64,000 bases of DNA from Acidimicrobiales bacterium (GCA_030830565.1 JAURMR010000028.1:62001-126000), one strand, 5' to 3'; shown: positions 1-9,558, numbered from the stretch's first letter. Numbers and translations: made by a program. Notes: generated from the sequence alone by a model not told the origin.

Positions 1-54
1 GCATGAACTCTGCGTCACTCGATCTCAAAACCGCGCAGTAACGCTGCGGACGCG

Positions 55-1290
55 TCAGCGGACAAGAAGTCGTCGACGCAAATGATCAAGCACCGTAATC
101 ACGGTGAACTGTCGCGACTGCTCGCGATTGAATGGGAACTTCGCCATTGATGTTTCGGTCACACCGTCGAGCGTTGTTGCCATAAAGACTGTTCCAACAG
201 GAATGCCTTCTTGTTCATCCGGTCCGGCAACGCCGGTTACCGCAATACCAACGTCGGCGTTGAGAACTCGGCACGCGCCTTCGCTCATTGCTCGCACCGC
301 ATCGTCGCTCACGACAGGGCCAACAGGTACACCGAGCACGTTGAACTTCACGTCGCTTGCGTAACTCACGACCGAACCTTGCAGAACATCGCTTGCACCA
401 GGGATCGAAACCAAACGGCTTGCGATCAAACCGCCAGTGAGTGACTCGGCAAGGCCCAATGTGAGCCCGCGATCGCGCAAGAGGTTCAGAACCACTTGTT
501 CCATGGTCTGATCTTCGGTCGTGAAGACATAGTCAGCAAGAATCCTTGCGACTTCAGCGACCTCAGCGGCGACGACTGCATCGGCTTCTTCAGCAGTATC
601 AGCCTTTGCAGTTACACGCACTTTGAGACCTTCAATGCCGCTAGCAAGAAAGGCGATCGTGGCTGCGCCGGTCCGATCGAGTTCATCGAGTCGATCGGCA
701 AGCATTTCTGCGATACCCGATTCGCTGTGACCCCACGTACGAATTGTGCGACTGCGGATCACACCGGTGTCGCCCGCACGGCGACGAAGTTCAGGGATAA
801 CCGTCCCCTCGACCATTTCTTTCATCTCGTAAGGAACACCGGGCACCGCGAAAATCACTTTGTCGCCAATCGGACACATGAGTCCAGGCGCAGTTCCAGG
901 CATTTGGGCGATACGCGTCGCGCCTTGGGGAACTTGTGCTTGACGAAGATTGTTCATCGGCATGTTGCGACCACGGGAACCGAAAATCTCATGCAGTCGT
1001 TCGATGACCTCGGGATCTTCAACAAGTTCGACACCCATAACCTCGGCAATGACATCGCGAGTGATGTCATCTTGTGTCGGCCCCAAACCGCCGCAAACGA
1101 TGACTGCGTCGCTGCGATCAAGGGCAATCTGCAGCGCGTCGCGAATGCGATCCCAGTTGTCGCCAACCTTGACCTGCAAGAAACAGTCGATGCCAGCGAG
1201 AGCGAGTTGTTCACCGATCCACGAGGAATTGGTGTCGACGATCTGACCAAGCAGAAGTTCTGTTCCGACGGCAACGACTTCACAATTCAT
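55..1290 (-). CDS. cinA: CinA family protein (competence/damage-inducible; nicotinamide-nucleotide amidohydrolase type)
   Basis: The 411-residue product has the two CinA parts. The N-terminal MoaB/MogA-like molybdopterin-binding fold starts EVVAVGTELLLGQIVDTN and continues with VIVCGGLGPTQDDITRD. The C-terminal domain carries LAESLTGGLIASRL and VGIAVTGVAGPD, typical of the nicotinamide mononucleotide deamidase (PncC-like) half. The likely role is pyridine-nucleotide repair or recycling in the cytoplasm. I chose the ATG at 1290 because AAAGAG lies seven bases upstream; a TTG four bases further out would add two residues. It is the last gene of a minus-strand run from ftsK, the usual actinobacterial place for cinA. 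Bases 1-54 beyond its stop show no supportable gene. Confidence 0.93.
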   Translation of the reverse strand: MNCEVVAVGTELLLGQIVDTNSSWIGEQLALAGIDCFLQVKVGDNWDRIRDALQIALDRSDAVIVCGGLGPTQDDITRDVIAEVMGVELVEDPEVIERLHEIFGSRGRNMPMNNLRQAQVPQGATRIAQMPGTAPGLMCPIGDKVIFAVPGVPYEMKEMVEGTVIPELRRRAGDTGVIRSRTIRTWGHSESGIAEMLADRLDELDRTGAATIAFLASGIEGLKVRVTAKADTAEEADAVVAAEVAEVARILADYVFTTEDQTMEQVVLNLLRDRGLTLGLAESLTGGLIASRLVSIPGASDVLQGSVVSYASDVKFNVLGVPVGPVVSDDAVRAMSEGACRVLNADVGIAVTGVAGPDEQEGIPVGTVFMATTLDGVTETSMAKFPFNREQSRQFTVITVLDHLRRRLLVR

Positions 1291-1336
1291 GTTCAACTCT
1301 TTCAGGTGCGGTCAGTAACTGGAAATCTCGTTCAAA

Positions 1337-2500
1337 TTAAACGTGTTGTTCAGTAACGCTGAGTACAACAGTGTCCTCTCGGACTCTCCATGAAAGTACT
1401 GCGTCACCAATCGAAAGAACTGCGAGCGTAATCAAATACATCCCTGGGGTAACGGGATGAAAAACGAGTGTCGCAACACCGCCCACGAGAGCAATTCCCG
1501 CCGCAGCGAAATGCACACCAAAGGTTGACCATCGAGGAACTCGCTGATCAAACGCACTGATGAGTGCGAGCCCCAAGAAGATCCCTACGTACGCAACCAT
1601 CAAGATGACAACAGCTTTTGTCGGCACTGGGGAATCACCAACCAGAAGAAACTTCGAAACCCCAACGGCCAACACGACGATTGCGAACTGCAACAGAAGA
1701 TGGGCCAACAACCACATCTCGCCCGAAAGTGCACCGGGCCGAATCCCCGCTTTTGGAACATCATCGAAGTACGCGGAAAAGAGTCCAAACAAAATGACGA
1801 ACAACACAACGAGAGCAATGACGTCATAGACGCCGATTGACCCTGTCGACATCACTAACGCAGATTTCACAAACGACTCCCCCATCACGACAAGAGTCAA
1901 GAGCGCAGCTCGTTCTGCCAAATGATGCGCGTCAATCGCAGGGACTGGGCGCCCTTCTTGCGACGTGAGTGACGTCGGCACGACAAGCAAGAGGATCGCC
2001 GCTGCGTAGAGCAACGAATCAGGTCCATCGGGAATAACAATTCCGATCAACATCACCGCTCCTGCAGTGATGAGACGGTTGCGACGAGATCGAGCCCAGC
2101 CGCCGACGGGATCAGGCTGATTCACCAGTCGATGATGGGAGTACGCCACTAAGAGAACCGCGAGGAGGTACACCGCGCCCACAAGATCAGCTGTCGAATC
2201 ACGCTGAACAAAGACCAACGTGGCCATGAAGATAAGGAACATCTGCGCAAAAATCAGACCACGCTGGCCAAGATCGTCACGACGCTCGACGTTCATCAAC
2301 ACGGTGGTGTGAAACCACAGGAGCCAAAGAATGACGAACATCAACCCACAGTTTCGTGCGGCTGACCATGTTGGATCATGGGAGAACTCGTTCGATAAGA
2401 CCATGATCGATGCAACAAAGATCAGGTCATAGAAGAGCTCCAGAAAGCCGACTGGTGCTTGCGCGTGCTTCTGAGAAGTACTTGATGTGCCATCGCCCAT
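1337..2500 (-). CDS. LtrA family multi-pass membrane protein
   Basis: The 387-residue, very hydrophobic protein carries the LtrA (low temperature requirement A) signature near its N-terminus, GFLELFYDLIFVASIMVL. It then has roughly ten to twelve predicted membrane helices with few charged loops. The biochemical function of the family is not established; the name comes from a Listeria cold-growth phenotype. The gene lies 21 bases after pgsA and 46 bases before cinA on the same strand. It therefore interrupts the common pgsA-cinA pair and is probably co-transcribed with it. The family call is secure; any function is not. Confidence 0.82.
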   Translation of the reverse strand: MGDGTSSTSQKHAQAPVGFLELFYDLIFVASIMVLSNEFSHDPTWSAARNCGLMFVILWLLWFHTTVLMNVERRDDLGQRGLIFAQMFLIFMATLVFVQRDSTADLVGAVYLLAVLLVAYSHHRLVNQPDPVGGWARSRRNRLITAGAVMLIGIVIPDGPDSLLYAAAILLLVVPTSLTSQEGRPVPAIDAHHLAERAALLTLVVMGESFVKSALVMSTGSIGVYDVIALVVLFVILFGLFSAYFDDVPKAGIRPGALSGEMWLLAHLLLQFAIVVLAVGVSKFLLVGDSPVPTKAVVILMVAYVGIFLGLALISAFDQRVPRWSTFGVHFAAAGIALVGGVATLVFHPVTPGMYLITLAVLSIGDAVLSWRVREDTVVLSVTEQHV

Positions 2501-2521
2501 GACTGCAGATGGTAGGGCTCG

Positions 2522-3100
2522 CTAGGTTGGGTCGGTGACTTGGGATTCCATCGTGGTCGCTGCTCGGCTTCCGTCCCACACGTATTGAAGTGCGCTAAAG
2601 ACAGCCAAGAAAGTGGCGAAGTACAGCAAACCATCGCCCAACCAGATCCAGTCGGTCGTGAGTGGAAAAAGTACAGCGGCAACAGCGAGCGACTGCACAA
2701 GCGTCTTGAGCTTGGCTGATTTACGAGCAGGCATGGCCAAACCTCGGCGCCCCCACCACATTCGGTACAGGCTAATGAAAACTTCACGTACAGCGATGAC
2801 GACAACAGGCCAGACCGGGAACCGATCTACTGCCACGAGCGAAAAGAGTGCTCCGAGGACGAGCACCTTGTCGGCCAAGGGATCAAGGAACGCTCCGCTA
2901 CGGGTCGTGCCATGACGACGAGCGATCCAACCGTCAACGCCATCGGTGAGCGCAAGCGCTGTCCACAGCGCCCAAACCAGCCAACCGCTGGGCTCACGGC
3001 TAATCATTGCGAAGAGCAATGGCGATACCAGAATGCGAAGCATCGTGACGTAGTTCGCGGGAGTCGCGATTGCGGAAGGGCCGTAGGCAGGATCGCTCAT
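2522..3100 (-). CDS. pgsA: CDP-diacylglycerol-glycerol-3-phosphate 3-phosphatidyltransferase
   Basis: This 192-residue membrane enzyme shows the full CDP-alcohol phosphotransferase motif: D53, D56, G57, A60, R61, G69, D73 and D77 in DGVDGWIA...G...D...D spacing. Several hydrophobic helices surround it. It should transfer phosphatidyl from CDP-diacylglycerol to glycerol-3-phosphate, the committed step to phosphatidylglycerol and cardiolipin, downstream of CdsA (39138-40601). Its ATG overlaps the rimO stop by four bases (ATGA), so the two are translationally coupled. The paralogue PgsA1 (phosphatidylinositol phosphate synthase) is an alternative for this fold, but the ftsK-cinA context favours PgsA. 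Confidence 0.9.
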   Translation of the reverse strand: MSDPAYGPSAIATPANYVTMLRILVSPLLFAMISREPSGWLVWALWTALALTDGVDGWIARRHGTTRSGAFLDPLADKVLVLGALFSLVAVDRFPVWPVVVIAVREVFISLYRMWWGRRGLAMPARKSAKLKTLVQSLAVAAVLFPLTTDWIWLGDGLLYFATFLAVFSALQYVWDGSRAATTMESQVTDPT

Positions 3101-4365
3101 GACTTCGCCTCTTCAACTGGCCCTGCGCCAGCGGCCACGAGATCGGGGCCAAGCGCATCAACAATGGTCACAGTCGCGAAACTCCCCGACTCAAGCTCCG
3201 ACGGCACCATCACGATGCCATCGATTTCAGGGGCTTCACGCCATGTTCGTCCGACTCCGGGGCTATCCACGAGTACTTCGACCAGCGAGCCGATCATTTC
3301 GTCACGTTTTGCCGCGGTGATCCGATCCTGCAGTTCGGTGAGCTCGGCCAGCCGCTCCGCCACGAGTTCTTCGGGTATCTGGTTATCGAGCGCCGCGGCA
3401 TAGGTGCCATCTTCACGAGAGAACGGGAAGAACCCACACCAGTCGAGGCGAACCGATTCAACAAAGTCCAGAAGTTGGTCGTGATCTTCTTCGGTTTCGC
3501 CTGGATAGCCGACAATGAAATTTGAACGAAATGCGGCGCCGGGTTCACGCTGTCGGATTGCATTGATGCGCGCCGAGAATCGATCGCCATCACCCCAGCG
3601 CTTCATTCTGCGCAGCAGCGGAGAGGAAACGTGCTGCAACGAAAGATCGAAATACGGAACGCCACTGGAGCAAATCGTGTCGACAAGTTCGTCGGTGAGA
3701 TCAGAAGGGTAGAGATACAACAAACGAACGCGATCGACCCGCTCGGCAACAGCTTTCATTAGCGGAACGATTGATCGTTCACCAACGCCTTGATCGCGGC
3801 CGTATGCGGCAAGGTCCTGCGCGACGAGAACAATCTCGCGCGCTTCAAGCGCGTCAACTTCAGCGAGGATGTCGTGAACCGAACGCGAACGCTGTTTGCC
3901 GCGGAAGGTTGGAATTGCGCAGAACCCACATGCCCGATCGCAGCCTTCTGCGACTTTCACATACGCCCACGGTGAGGTGGACTTCGGCCGTGGCAGATTC
4001 AATAAATCAAACGGTGAGGTTTTCGAACCGCGGGTTGATCCGAGTGTGACGGGGACCCCAAAACCTGCGACGGAGTCAATTTCCGGAAGCGCTTGGGATA
4101 ATTCCTCGCCGTAGCGCTCGGCCATACAACCGGTGACAACGAGGCGCGCTCCCGGAGCGCGAACCGAATCAAGCCCCAGGATTGTGTCGATCGATTCCTG
4201 TCGAGCTTGTTCAACAAAGGCGCACGTGTTGACGACGACGACATCGGCTGATTCAGGAGAATCGGCCGGCACCAAACCGTCGGCCAGCATCGTTCCGACC
4301 AACTTGTCGGAGTCGACCTCGTTCTTGGGACAGCCGAGTGTCTCGATCCAGAAACTCTCGGTCAT
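3097..4365 (-). CDS. rimO: Ribosomal protein S12 methylthiotransferase RimO
   Basis: The 422-residue radical-SAM methylthiotransferase has three N-terminal cluster cysteines, C12 in GCPKNEVDS, C48 in NTCAF and C80 in TGCMAE. The radical-SAM cluster is C142/C146/C149 (CDRACGFC), and a C-terminal TRAM domain lies at about residues 355-415. The GCPKN-VDS start and GKQRSR after the SAM cluster point to RimO rather than MiaB. It should methylthiolate the conserved aspartate of ribosomal protein S12. It starts 16 bases after ftsK and overlaps pgsA by four bases. The start ATG at 4365 is the only reasonable one. Confidence 0.93.
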   Translation of the reverse strand: MTESFWIETLGCPKNEVDSDKLVGTMLADGLVPADSPESADVVVVNTCAFVEQARQESIDTILGLDSVRAPGARLVVTGCMAERYGEELSQALPEIDSVAGFGVPVTLGSTRGSKTSPFDLLNLPRPKSTSPWAYVKVAEGCDRACGFCAIPTFRGKQRSRSVHDILAEVDALEAREIVLVAQDLAAYGRDQGVGERSIVPLMKAVAERVDRVRLLYLYPSDLTDELVDTICSSGVPYFDLSLQHVSSPLLRRMKRWGDGDRFSARINAIRQREPGAAFRSNFIVGYPGETEEDHDQLLDFVESVRLDWCGFFPFSREDGTYAAALDNQIPEELVAERLAELTELQDRITAAKRDEMIGSLVEVLVDSPGVGRTWREAPEIDGIVMVPSELESGSFATVTIVDALGPDLVAAGAGPVEEAKS

Positions 4366-4381
4366 CGGTTCATCGTAGGCG

Positions 4382-6886
4382 TCAGTCCGCGCCGTCGAGT
4401 TCCTCGGGGGTCATCAGAACGGTGCGAGCCTTCGAGCCCTCAGACGGACCAACGATGCCGCGCTGTTCGAGAAGGTCCATGAGGCGACCAGCACGAGCGA
4501 AGCCGACACGAAGTTTGCGCTGAAGCATCGAGGTCGAGCCCAGTTGCGAACGAACAACGAGTTCCATGGCCTGACTCAGCAGATCGTCGTCATCGTCATC
4601 GCCACCAGCTATTCCGCCGGCGCTACTTCCTGTTGCGGACTCTTCGCTGCCCTGCACGGTGTCGTCGTAGGAAACTTCAGGAGATTGCTGACGCCACGCG
4701 GCAACGACCGCACGAACCTCGTCTTCGGTGACCCATGCGCCCTGGATGCGTTGGGCAATGCTCGAGGATGGGCCCAGCAGCAACATGTCGCCTCGACCGA
4801 GGAGCTTCTCCGCGCCACCCTGATCGAGGATGACCCGAGAGTCAGCGAGGCTCGACACCGCAAAGGCAAGACGGGCAGGAACGTTGGCCTTGATCACGCC
4901 GGTGATGACGTTGACCGACGGACGCTGTGTCGCGATCACCAAATGGATACCGACGGCGCGAGCCATCTGCGCGATACGACAGATCGACTCTTCAACGTCG
5001 CGAGCAGCGACCATCATGAGGTCGTTGAGCTCGTCGACCACCACAAGGATGTACGGCAAGCGGTGGTATTCGATTCCCATTTCGGGCTGATCGACAACCT
5101 CGCCGCGGTCGTAGGCCGCGTTGTAGCCATCGATGTCACGGAAACCACAGTCAGAAAGAAGGTCGTAGCGACGTTCCATTTCCTTGACGGTCCATGAGAG
5201 AGCGTTCGCCGCTTTCTTGGGGTTGGTCACAACCTGCGTGAGCAAATGCGGAAGTCGGTTGTACTGACCAAGCTCCACACGCTTCGGGTCGATGAGAATC
5301 AATCGAACCTGATCAGGAGTCGACCGCATGAGGATCGAGGTGAGCAGCGAGTTGATGCACGATGACTTACCCGCACCCGTGGCACCAGCGATGAGAATGT
5401 GCGGCATCTTCGAAAGGTCGGCGAGCACCGAACGCCCGTTGATGTCACGACCAATCGCAACTTCGAGTGGGTTCTTGGCAGCTTTCGCTTCGGGCGACGC
5501 CAGGATGTCACCGACGGCAACCAACTGACGGTTGTCGTTCGGCACTTCGACACCGATGGCTTGTTTGCCAGGAATCGGGGCAAGAATTCGCACATCAGGC
5601 GAGGCCATTGCGTACGCGATGTCTTTGTGGAGACTCGTGACTTTCGAGACCTTTACACCCGGAAGAAGTTCGAGTTCGTAACGAGTGACGGTCGGACCAA
5701 CGACCATTCCCACAAGTTTCGTTTGCACACCGTGTTCCGCAAGAGCATGTTCGAGTAAACGCCCGCGATCTTCCACCATCTTCTTGTCGACCTGTTGTGC
5801 AACAGAGCGGTCAAGCATCTTCAGTGGCGGCAGCTTCCAATTAACTTTGCGCTCTTTGGGAAGCGGCATGGTGAGTTGCTCGGACTTGGCCGGCGGCGTG
5901 TCGCCTGTTGGAACGTGAATATCAAGTTCATCGACGACTGGTTCGTCATCAGATCCGGCAACAAACAGCAGCGATTCCTCGTCGAAAGAATCGACGGGTT
6001 CGCCTTCAGGATCGATGAGCTCGGTGAGCATTGGCTCGGCGTCGTCATCCCAGTCTTCTTCGACGGTTGAACTGCCGTCGTAGAGGATCGGCACGATGAC
6101 GTCGTCAACTTCGACATCGGCGTCACCCTCTGACTTGAGTTCAAAAAGCGAACCCATGCCGCGCTTCATTGCACCCTGTACGGGCTTCACACCGTCGGCG
6201 GTCTTGCGGGCCGCAGTACGAACGGAGATGCCTGTCGCGATGACCAGACCAACGACAATCAGCGCGATAAAGACGAGCGCGGCACCCCAAACAGCAAGCG
6301 CCTTTTCAAGCGGAGTTCCGACGATCGCGCCGACATAGCCGCCAGCGGCGATGAACGCGTCAAGAGATGCGCCGAATTCAGGACGACCCTTCGAAAGCTG
6401 CAAGAGGCCGGCAATTGCAATGAAAATCAGCGCAACGCCGATACCGAGACGTCCTGCGGAAATTCGTGGCGCGCCTTGCGCATCGCGAGGGCCGCGCAAT
6501 AACAGCGCGCCACCAACCACGAGCACGGGTGGAAGGAAGACGCGGAGTCCACCAACAAGTGCACCGGCAACCTCTGCCAATCCGCGGCCGAGCGGACCAG
6601 CGAGGTTGCCGTAGACGCCGAGAGCGGTCAGCAGCCCAAGTGCAACGAGCGCAACCCCCCATACGTCATGACCATGACCAGCAAATGCTTCACGAACGGG
6701 ACCAGGAGCAGGACGGCGTGCCGCTGCTGATGAACGACCCTTCGGCGCGGCAGAACTCCGCTTGGCGGCGGGCTTCTTCGCAGTGGATTTCTTGGCGGGC
6801 GCTTTTCGCGCCGATGACGACCGAGTGCCGGCTTTGGCCGACGACTTGGTGGTCGATCGTTTCGGAGGACTCTGTTTTGTGGCCAC
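4382..6886 (-). CDS. ftsK: DNA translocase FtsK/SpoIIIE
   Basis: The product has an Ala/Lys/Ser-rich basic head, four or five N-terminal membrane helices (about residues 70-230), an acidic linker, and a C-terminal RecA-like motor. The motor shows Walker A GATGAGKSSCIN and Walker B ILVVVDELNDLMM. It ends with a winged-helix gamma domain (about residues 755-830) that reads DNA polarity sequences. It pumps chromosomes at the division septum and activates XerCD recombination; a XerC-type recombinase is at 45605-46570. I chose the GTG at 6886 (834 residues, starting MATKQSPPK) because actinobacterial FtsK proteins begin this way. An ATG at 6949 would add 21 residues but has no ribosome-binding site. 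It leads the rimO-pgsA-ltrA-cinA run. Confidence 0.95.
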   Translation of the reverse strand: MATKQSPPKRSTTKSSAKAGTRSSSARKAPAKKSTAKKPAAKRSSAAPKGRSSAAARRPAPGPVREAFAGHGHDVWGVALVALGLLTALGVYGNLAGPLGRGLAEVAGALVGGLRVFLPPVLVVGGALLLRGPRDAQGAPRISAGRLGIGVALIFIAIAGLLQLSKGRPEFGASLDAFIAAGGYVGAIVGTPLEKALAVWGAALVFIALIVVGLVIATGISVRTAARKTADGVKPVQGAMKRGMGSLFELKSEGDADVEVDDVIVPILYDGSSTVEEDWDDDAEPMLTELIDPEGEPVDSFDEESLLFVAGSDDEPVVDELDIHVPTGDTPPAKSEQLTMPLPKERKVNWKLPPLKMLDRSVAQQVDKKMVEDRGRLLEHALAEHGVQTKLVGMVVGPTVTRYELELLPGVKVSKVTSLHKDIAYAMASPDVRILAPIPGKQAIGVEVPNDNRQLVAVGDILASPEAKAAKNPLEVAIGRDINGRSVLADLSKMPHILIAGATGAGKSSCINSLLTSILMRSTPDQVRLILIDPKRVELGQYNRLPHLLTQVVTNPKKAANALSWTVKEMERRYDLLSDCGFRDIDGYNAAYDRGEVVDQPEMGIEYHRLPYILVVVDELNDLMMVAARDVEESICRIAQMARAVGIHLVIATQRPSVNVITGVIKANVPARLAFAVSSLADSRVILDQGGAEKLLGRGDMLLLGPSSSIAQRIQGAWVTEDEVRAVVAAWRQQSPEVSYDDTVQGSEESATGSSAGGIAGGDDDDDDLLSQAMELVVRSQLGSTSMLQRKLRVGFARAGRLMDLLEQRGIVGPSEGSKARTVLMTPEELDGAD

Positions 6887-7046
6887 AGGCGTACGCGTTC
6901 CTGACGTGGCCCCTTCTCCGCTCGCCGCCCAGAAGGATACCCAAACCATCGGACATCGGTGCGGATAAGGCAGTCCCCACCCGCTTGGGCCCAGATTTCG
7001 ACCTCAACAGCAGTAGCGTGCCCGTAACAGGGGGAAAGGACCATCC

Positions 7047-8297
7047 ATGGCCATCAAGCGTTCACTCGCGATTCTGCTCGTCTTCGTCCTCGGGTTCGCC
7101 GCACTCGGCTGCTCATCGGACACCAAGAGCTCGTCTCCGGCACCTGGCAAGGTGACCACCGTCAAGAGCTCTCCGGACCTCCCTGATTTCTATGGCGTGC
7201 CTGATCCCCTTCCCGCCGGCAACCCAGGCCAACTCATTAACTCCGAAGCAGTCGACGCTCCCGGCCTGAACGGCTCCATGTCTCGAGTGATGTATCACTC
7301 GACCAACATCAACGGCCAAGACATCGCTGTCACAGGACTCATCATCATCCCGAAGGGCACAGCGCCCAGCGGAGGCTGGCCGATCATCACCTGGGCGCAC
7401 GGAACCACCGGCATCGCCGATGCCTGTGCACCCTCGCTGAAACCAAATGAATTCGTGACAATGGCCAACGGTTTGCTCGACGCTGGCTATCTCGTGGTCG
7501 CAACCGATTATGAAGGTCTCGCCACGCCGGGCCGTCACCCCTACATCGTTGGTGAAAGTGAAGCCCGCGGCACGCTCGACATCGTACGCATGGCGCAAAC
7601 CTTCCCGAACGCGAACGCCTCAAAGCGTTACGTGGTGTGGGGTCATTCGCAGGGTGGACATGCGGCGATGTTCGCTGGACACATTGCAAAGACCTACGCA
7701 CCCGAGATCGAACTTGTCGCTGATGTCGCTGGCGCTCCCCCATCACAGTTGCTCCTGGTGAATGCTGCACTTCAAACGAGTCCGTACAAGCACTACATCG
7801 CAATGGTGGCGGCAGCGATGAACGCGGCCTACGGAGATCAGAAGGCTGACCTCAACCAGGTACTCACTCCCGAAGGCCTTGAGTTCCTGAACAACATGGA
7901 CACCATGTGCAGTGGCGATCTCGGAAAGGCAGCTGCAGGTCTTGACTTCACGAAACTTCAGAAGGCTGACCCTTCAACGATTCCGACGTGGAACCAACTC
8001 TTGAAGGACAACGATCCAGGCACGTTCACTGCACCGATTCCCGCACCGCTGCTTATCATCCACGGCGGCAACGACGAACAGATCCCCGTGGTCTCGTCGG
8101 CAGTGTTGTTCGACCAGTTGTGCAAGATCGGACAGGTCGAACAGCGATGGGTTTTCGCCGGCCAATCACATGCCGGCGTGATCGCACCATCGTTCAGTTC
8201 AATGGTCGCTTGGATCGGTGATCGCTTCGCCGGAAAACCGATGCCCGACACCATTGCTCCCGAGGGTGCTGTCGTGCAGTCCTGCCCCAGCAAGTAA
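7047..8297 (+). CDS. Secreted lipoprotein, alpha/beta hydrolase of the secretory lipase (LIP) type
   Basis: The 416-residue protein opens with a lipoprotein signal peptide ending ALGC, so C22 is the probable lipidation site (the -3 residue is Ala, slightly off consensus). An alpha/beta hydrolase follows: oxyanion region WAHGTTG, nucleophile S201 in GHSQGG, probable acid in HGGNDEQIP, and catalytic His in GQSHAG near residue 373. This arrangement matches the secretory lipase family, acting outside the cell on lipids or other esters. A strong GGGGGAAAGGA site precedes the ATG. The gene diverges from ftsK and converges on bsaP, whose stop lies 11 bases away. The substrate cannot be read from sequence. 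Confidence 0.85.
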   Translation: MAIKRSLAILLVFVLGFAALGCSSDTKSSSPAPGKVTTVKSSPDLPDFYGVPDPLPAGNPGQLINSEAVDAPGLNGSMSRVMYHSTNINGQDIAVTGLIIIPKGTAPSGGWPIITWAHGTTGIADACAPSLKPNEFVTMANGLLDAGYLVVATDYEGLATPGRHPYIVGESEARGTLDIVRMAQTFPNANASKRYVVWGHSQGGHAAMFAGHIAKTYAPEIELVADVAGAPPSQLLLVNAALQTSPYKHYIAMVAAAMNAAYGDQKADLNQVLTPEGLEFLNNMDTMCSGDLGKAAAGLDFTKLQKADPSTIPTWNQLLKDNDPGTFTAPIPAPLLIIHGGNDEQIPVVSSAVLFDQLCKIGQVEQRWVFAGQSHAGVIAPSFSSMVAWIGDRFAGKPMPDTIAPEGAVVQSCPSK

Positions 8298-8308
8298 TTC
8301 CTCAGCTG

Positions 8309-8488
8309 CTAGAGGAGTAGTTCCCCGTGGTCTCGACACGAGGCCTCAAAGCCTGCGGTATGAACCTTGACGCGCAAGCGCCGCCCGCATTCGGGACAGA
8401 ACCGTGGCGGATCGAGTTCGCGCCGACACGCGATAGCTGGATGTTCGATCATCGCAGTGCCGCACCAGCGGCAATACGTATCGGCCAC
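8309..8488 (-). CDS. bsaP: Biotin synthase auxiliary protein BsaP-like small zinc protein
   Basis: This 59-residue reading frame (GTG start) begins two bases after the bioB stop on the same strand. It has two cysteine pairs, YCRWCG near the start and FCPECGRRL in the middle, then a C-terminal CRDHG. The tail from RFCPECGRR to CRDHG matches the small proteins encoded directly after bioB in mycobacteria and other actinobacteria. Those proteins have been shown to be needed for BioB to convert dethiobiotin to biotin, probably by helping its iron-sulfur cluster. Context and cysteine pattern agree, so I am fairly confident. It converges on the lipase gene with 11 bases between the stops. Confidence 0.8.
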   Translation of the reverse strand: MADTYCRWCGTAMIEHPAIACRRELDPPRFCPECGRRLRVKVHTAGFEASCRDHGELLL

Positions 8489-8490
8489 GC

Positions 8491-9558
8491 TCAGATGGCC
8501 TTGGACAGCGCGCCGATCGGCATCTGAAGATCCGCAAGCATCTGCAAATCTTCCTCTGGAGAACGCCCCAACGTCGTGAGGTAATTCCCGACGATGAGCG
8601 CGTTAATACCTGAGGTCAACCCAAGCGCCTGCAGTTCACGCAGCGTGACTTCGCGACCACCGGCATACCGAAGGATGACGGACGGAAGTCCAAGACGGAA
8701 CAGCGAGATCCAGCGAATGGCTTCAAGCGGTTCGGTAAGTGGAAGTCCGGCAAACGGGGTACCCGGACGCGGGTTGAGGAAGTTCAGCGGAACCTCGGCG
8801 GGATCAACTGCACGCAATTGACCAATGAGTTCGATTCGCTGATCAACAGTTTCACCCATTCCGAGCAAAACGCCACAGCACAGTTCCATACCCTGATCGC
8901 GCACAAGCTGACAGGTGTCGAAACGCTCCGCCCACGTGTGTGTGGTCACGACATTCTCAAAAAATGATTCGGCTGTCTCAAGATTGTGGTTGTAGCGATG
9001 AACGCCCACCTCAGCGAAACGCTTTGCTTGCGCTTCGGTCACAATGCCCGCGCTTACCGCAACGTTGAGACCGACCTCTTCCTGAACAAGGGGAACAAGT
9101 TCGCAGATGCGATCCATCGTGCGCTCGTCTGGGCCACGAATGGCCAACACGATGCAGAACTCTGTTGCACCAAGCGCAGCAGTCTCACGAGCAGCGGCAA
9201 GAACGTCTGCAGTATCGAGGAAAGGCATTGCTTGAACCGGTGATTCAAACTTCGCCGACTGACTACAAAAGTGACAGTCCTCCGGGCAACCGCCGGTCTT
9301 GGCCGAAAGAATTCCTTCGACCTCGACAGTGTCGCCGCACCATTCGAGACGAACCTCGTGAGCGAGTGAGGCCAATGCCGGCACTGCTGAATCGGGAACA
9401 TCGCACAGGACAGCGAGTTCTTCGAGAGTGAGTTGGCGGCGCTCGTCAAGCAACGCCACACCCGCAGCGCGGATGGCAGAACGCGCCGCTTCGGGCGTGA
9501 GCCGCTCACGAATCTCTGCGGGGGCTTTCGACGTCAGGGAGACGGGGACATCAGGCAT
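8491..9558 (-). CDS. bioB: Biotin synthase
   Basis: The 355-residue radical-SAM enzyme has the cluster motif C91/C95/C98 (CPEDCHFC) preceded by EGILSAKTGG. It also has the BioB features YNHNLET, CCGVLLGMGET and LNFLNPRPGTPF. It inserts sulfur into dethiobiotin, the last step of biotin synthesis. The N-terminal 60 residues before the barrel are longer than in E. coli BioB, as in several actinobacteria. The ATG at 9558 lies 43 bases after rnj. No other biotin genes are in the window; the neighbour bsaP (8309-8488) is its likely helper. Confidence 0.95.
   Translation of the reverse strand: MPDVPVSLTSKAPAEIRERLTPEAARSAIRAAGVALLDERRQLTLEELAVLCDVPDSAVPALASLAHEVRLEWCGDTVEVEGILSAKTGGCPEDCHFCSQSAKFESPVQAMPFLDTADVLAAARETAALGATEFCIVLAIRGPDERTMDRICELVPLVQEEVGLNVAVSAGIVTEAQAKRFAEVGVHRYNHNLETAESFFENVVTTHTWAERFDTCQLVRDQGMELCCGVLLGMGETVDQRIELIGQLRAVDPAEVPLNFLNPRPGTPFAGLPLTEPLEAIRWISLFRLGLPSVILRYAGGREVTLRELQALGLTSGINALIVGNYLTTLGRSPEEDLQMLADLQMPIGALSKAI

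Noticed and set aside
1-54. Partial gene at the left edge
   Set aside because: The 54 bases after the cinA stop show no frame or motif strong enough to call; an imperfect stem near 31-49 has no U-tail.
496-1356. 286-codon open frame on the plus strand opposite cinA
   Set aside because: It mirrors cinA codons; the translation has no family features and cinA is complete on the other strand.
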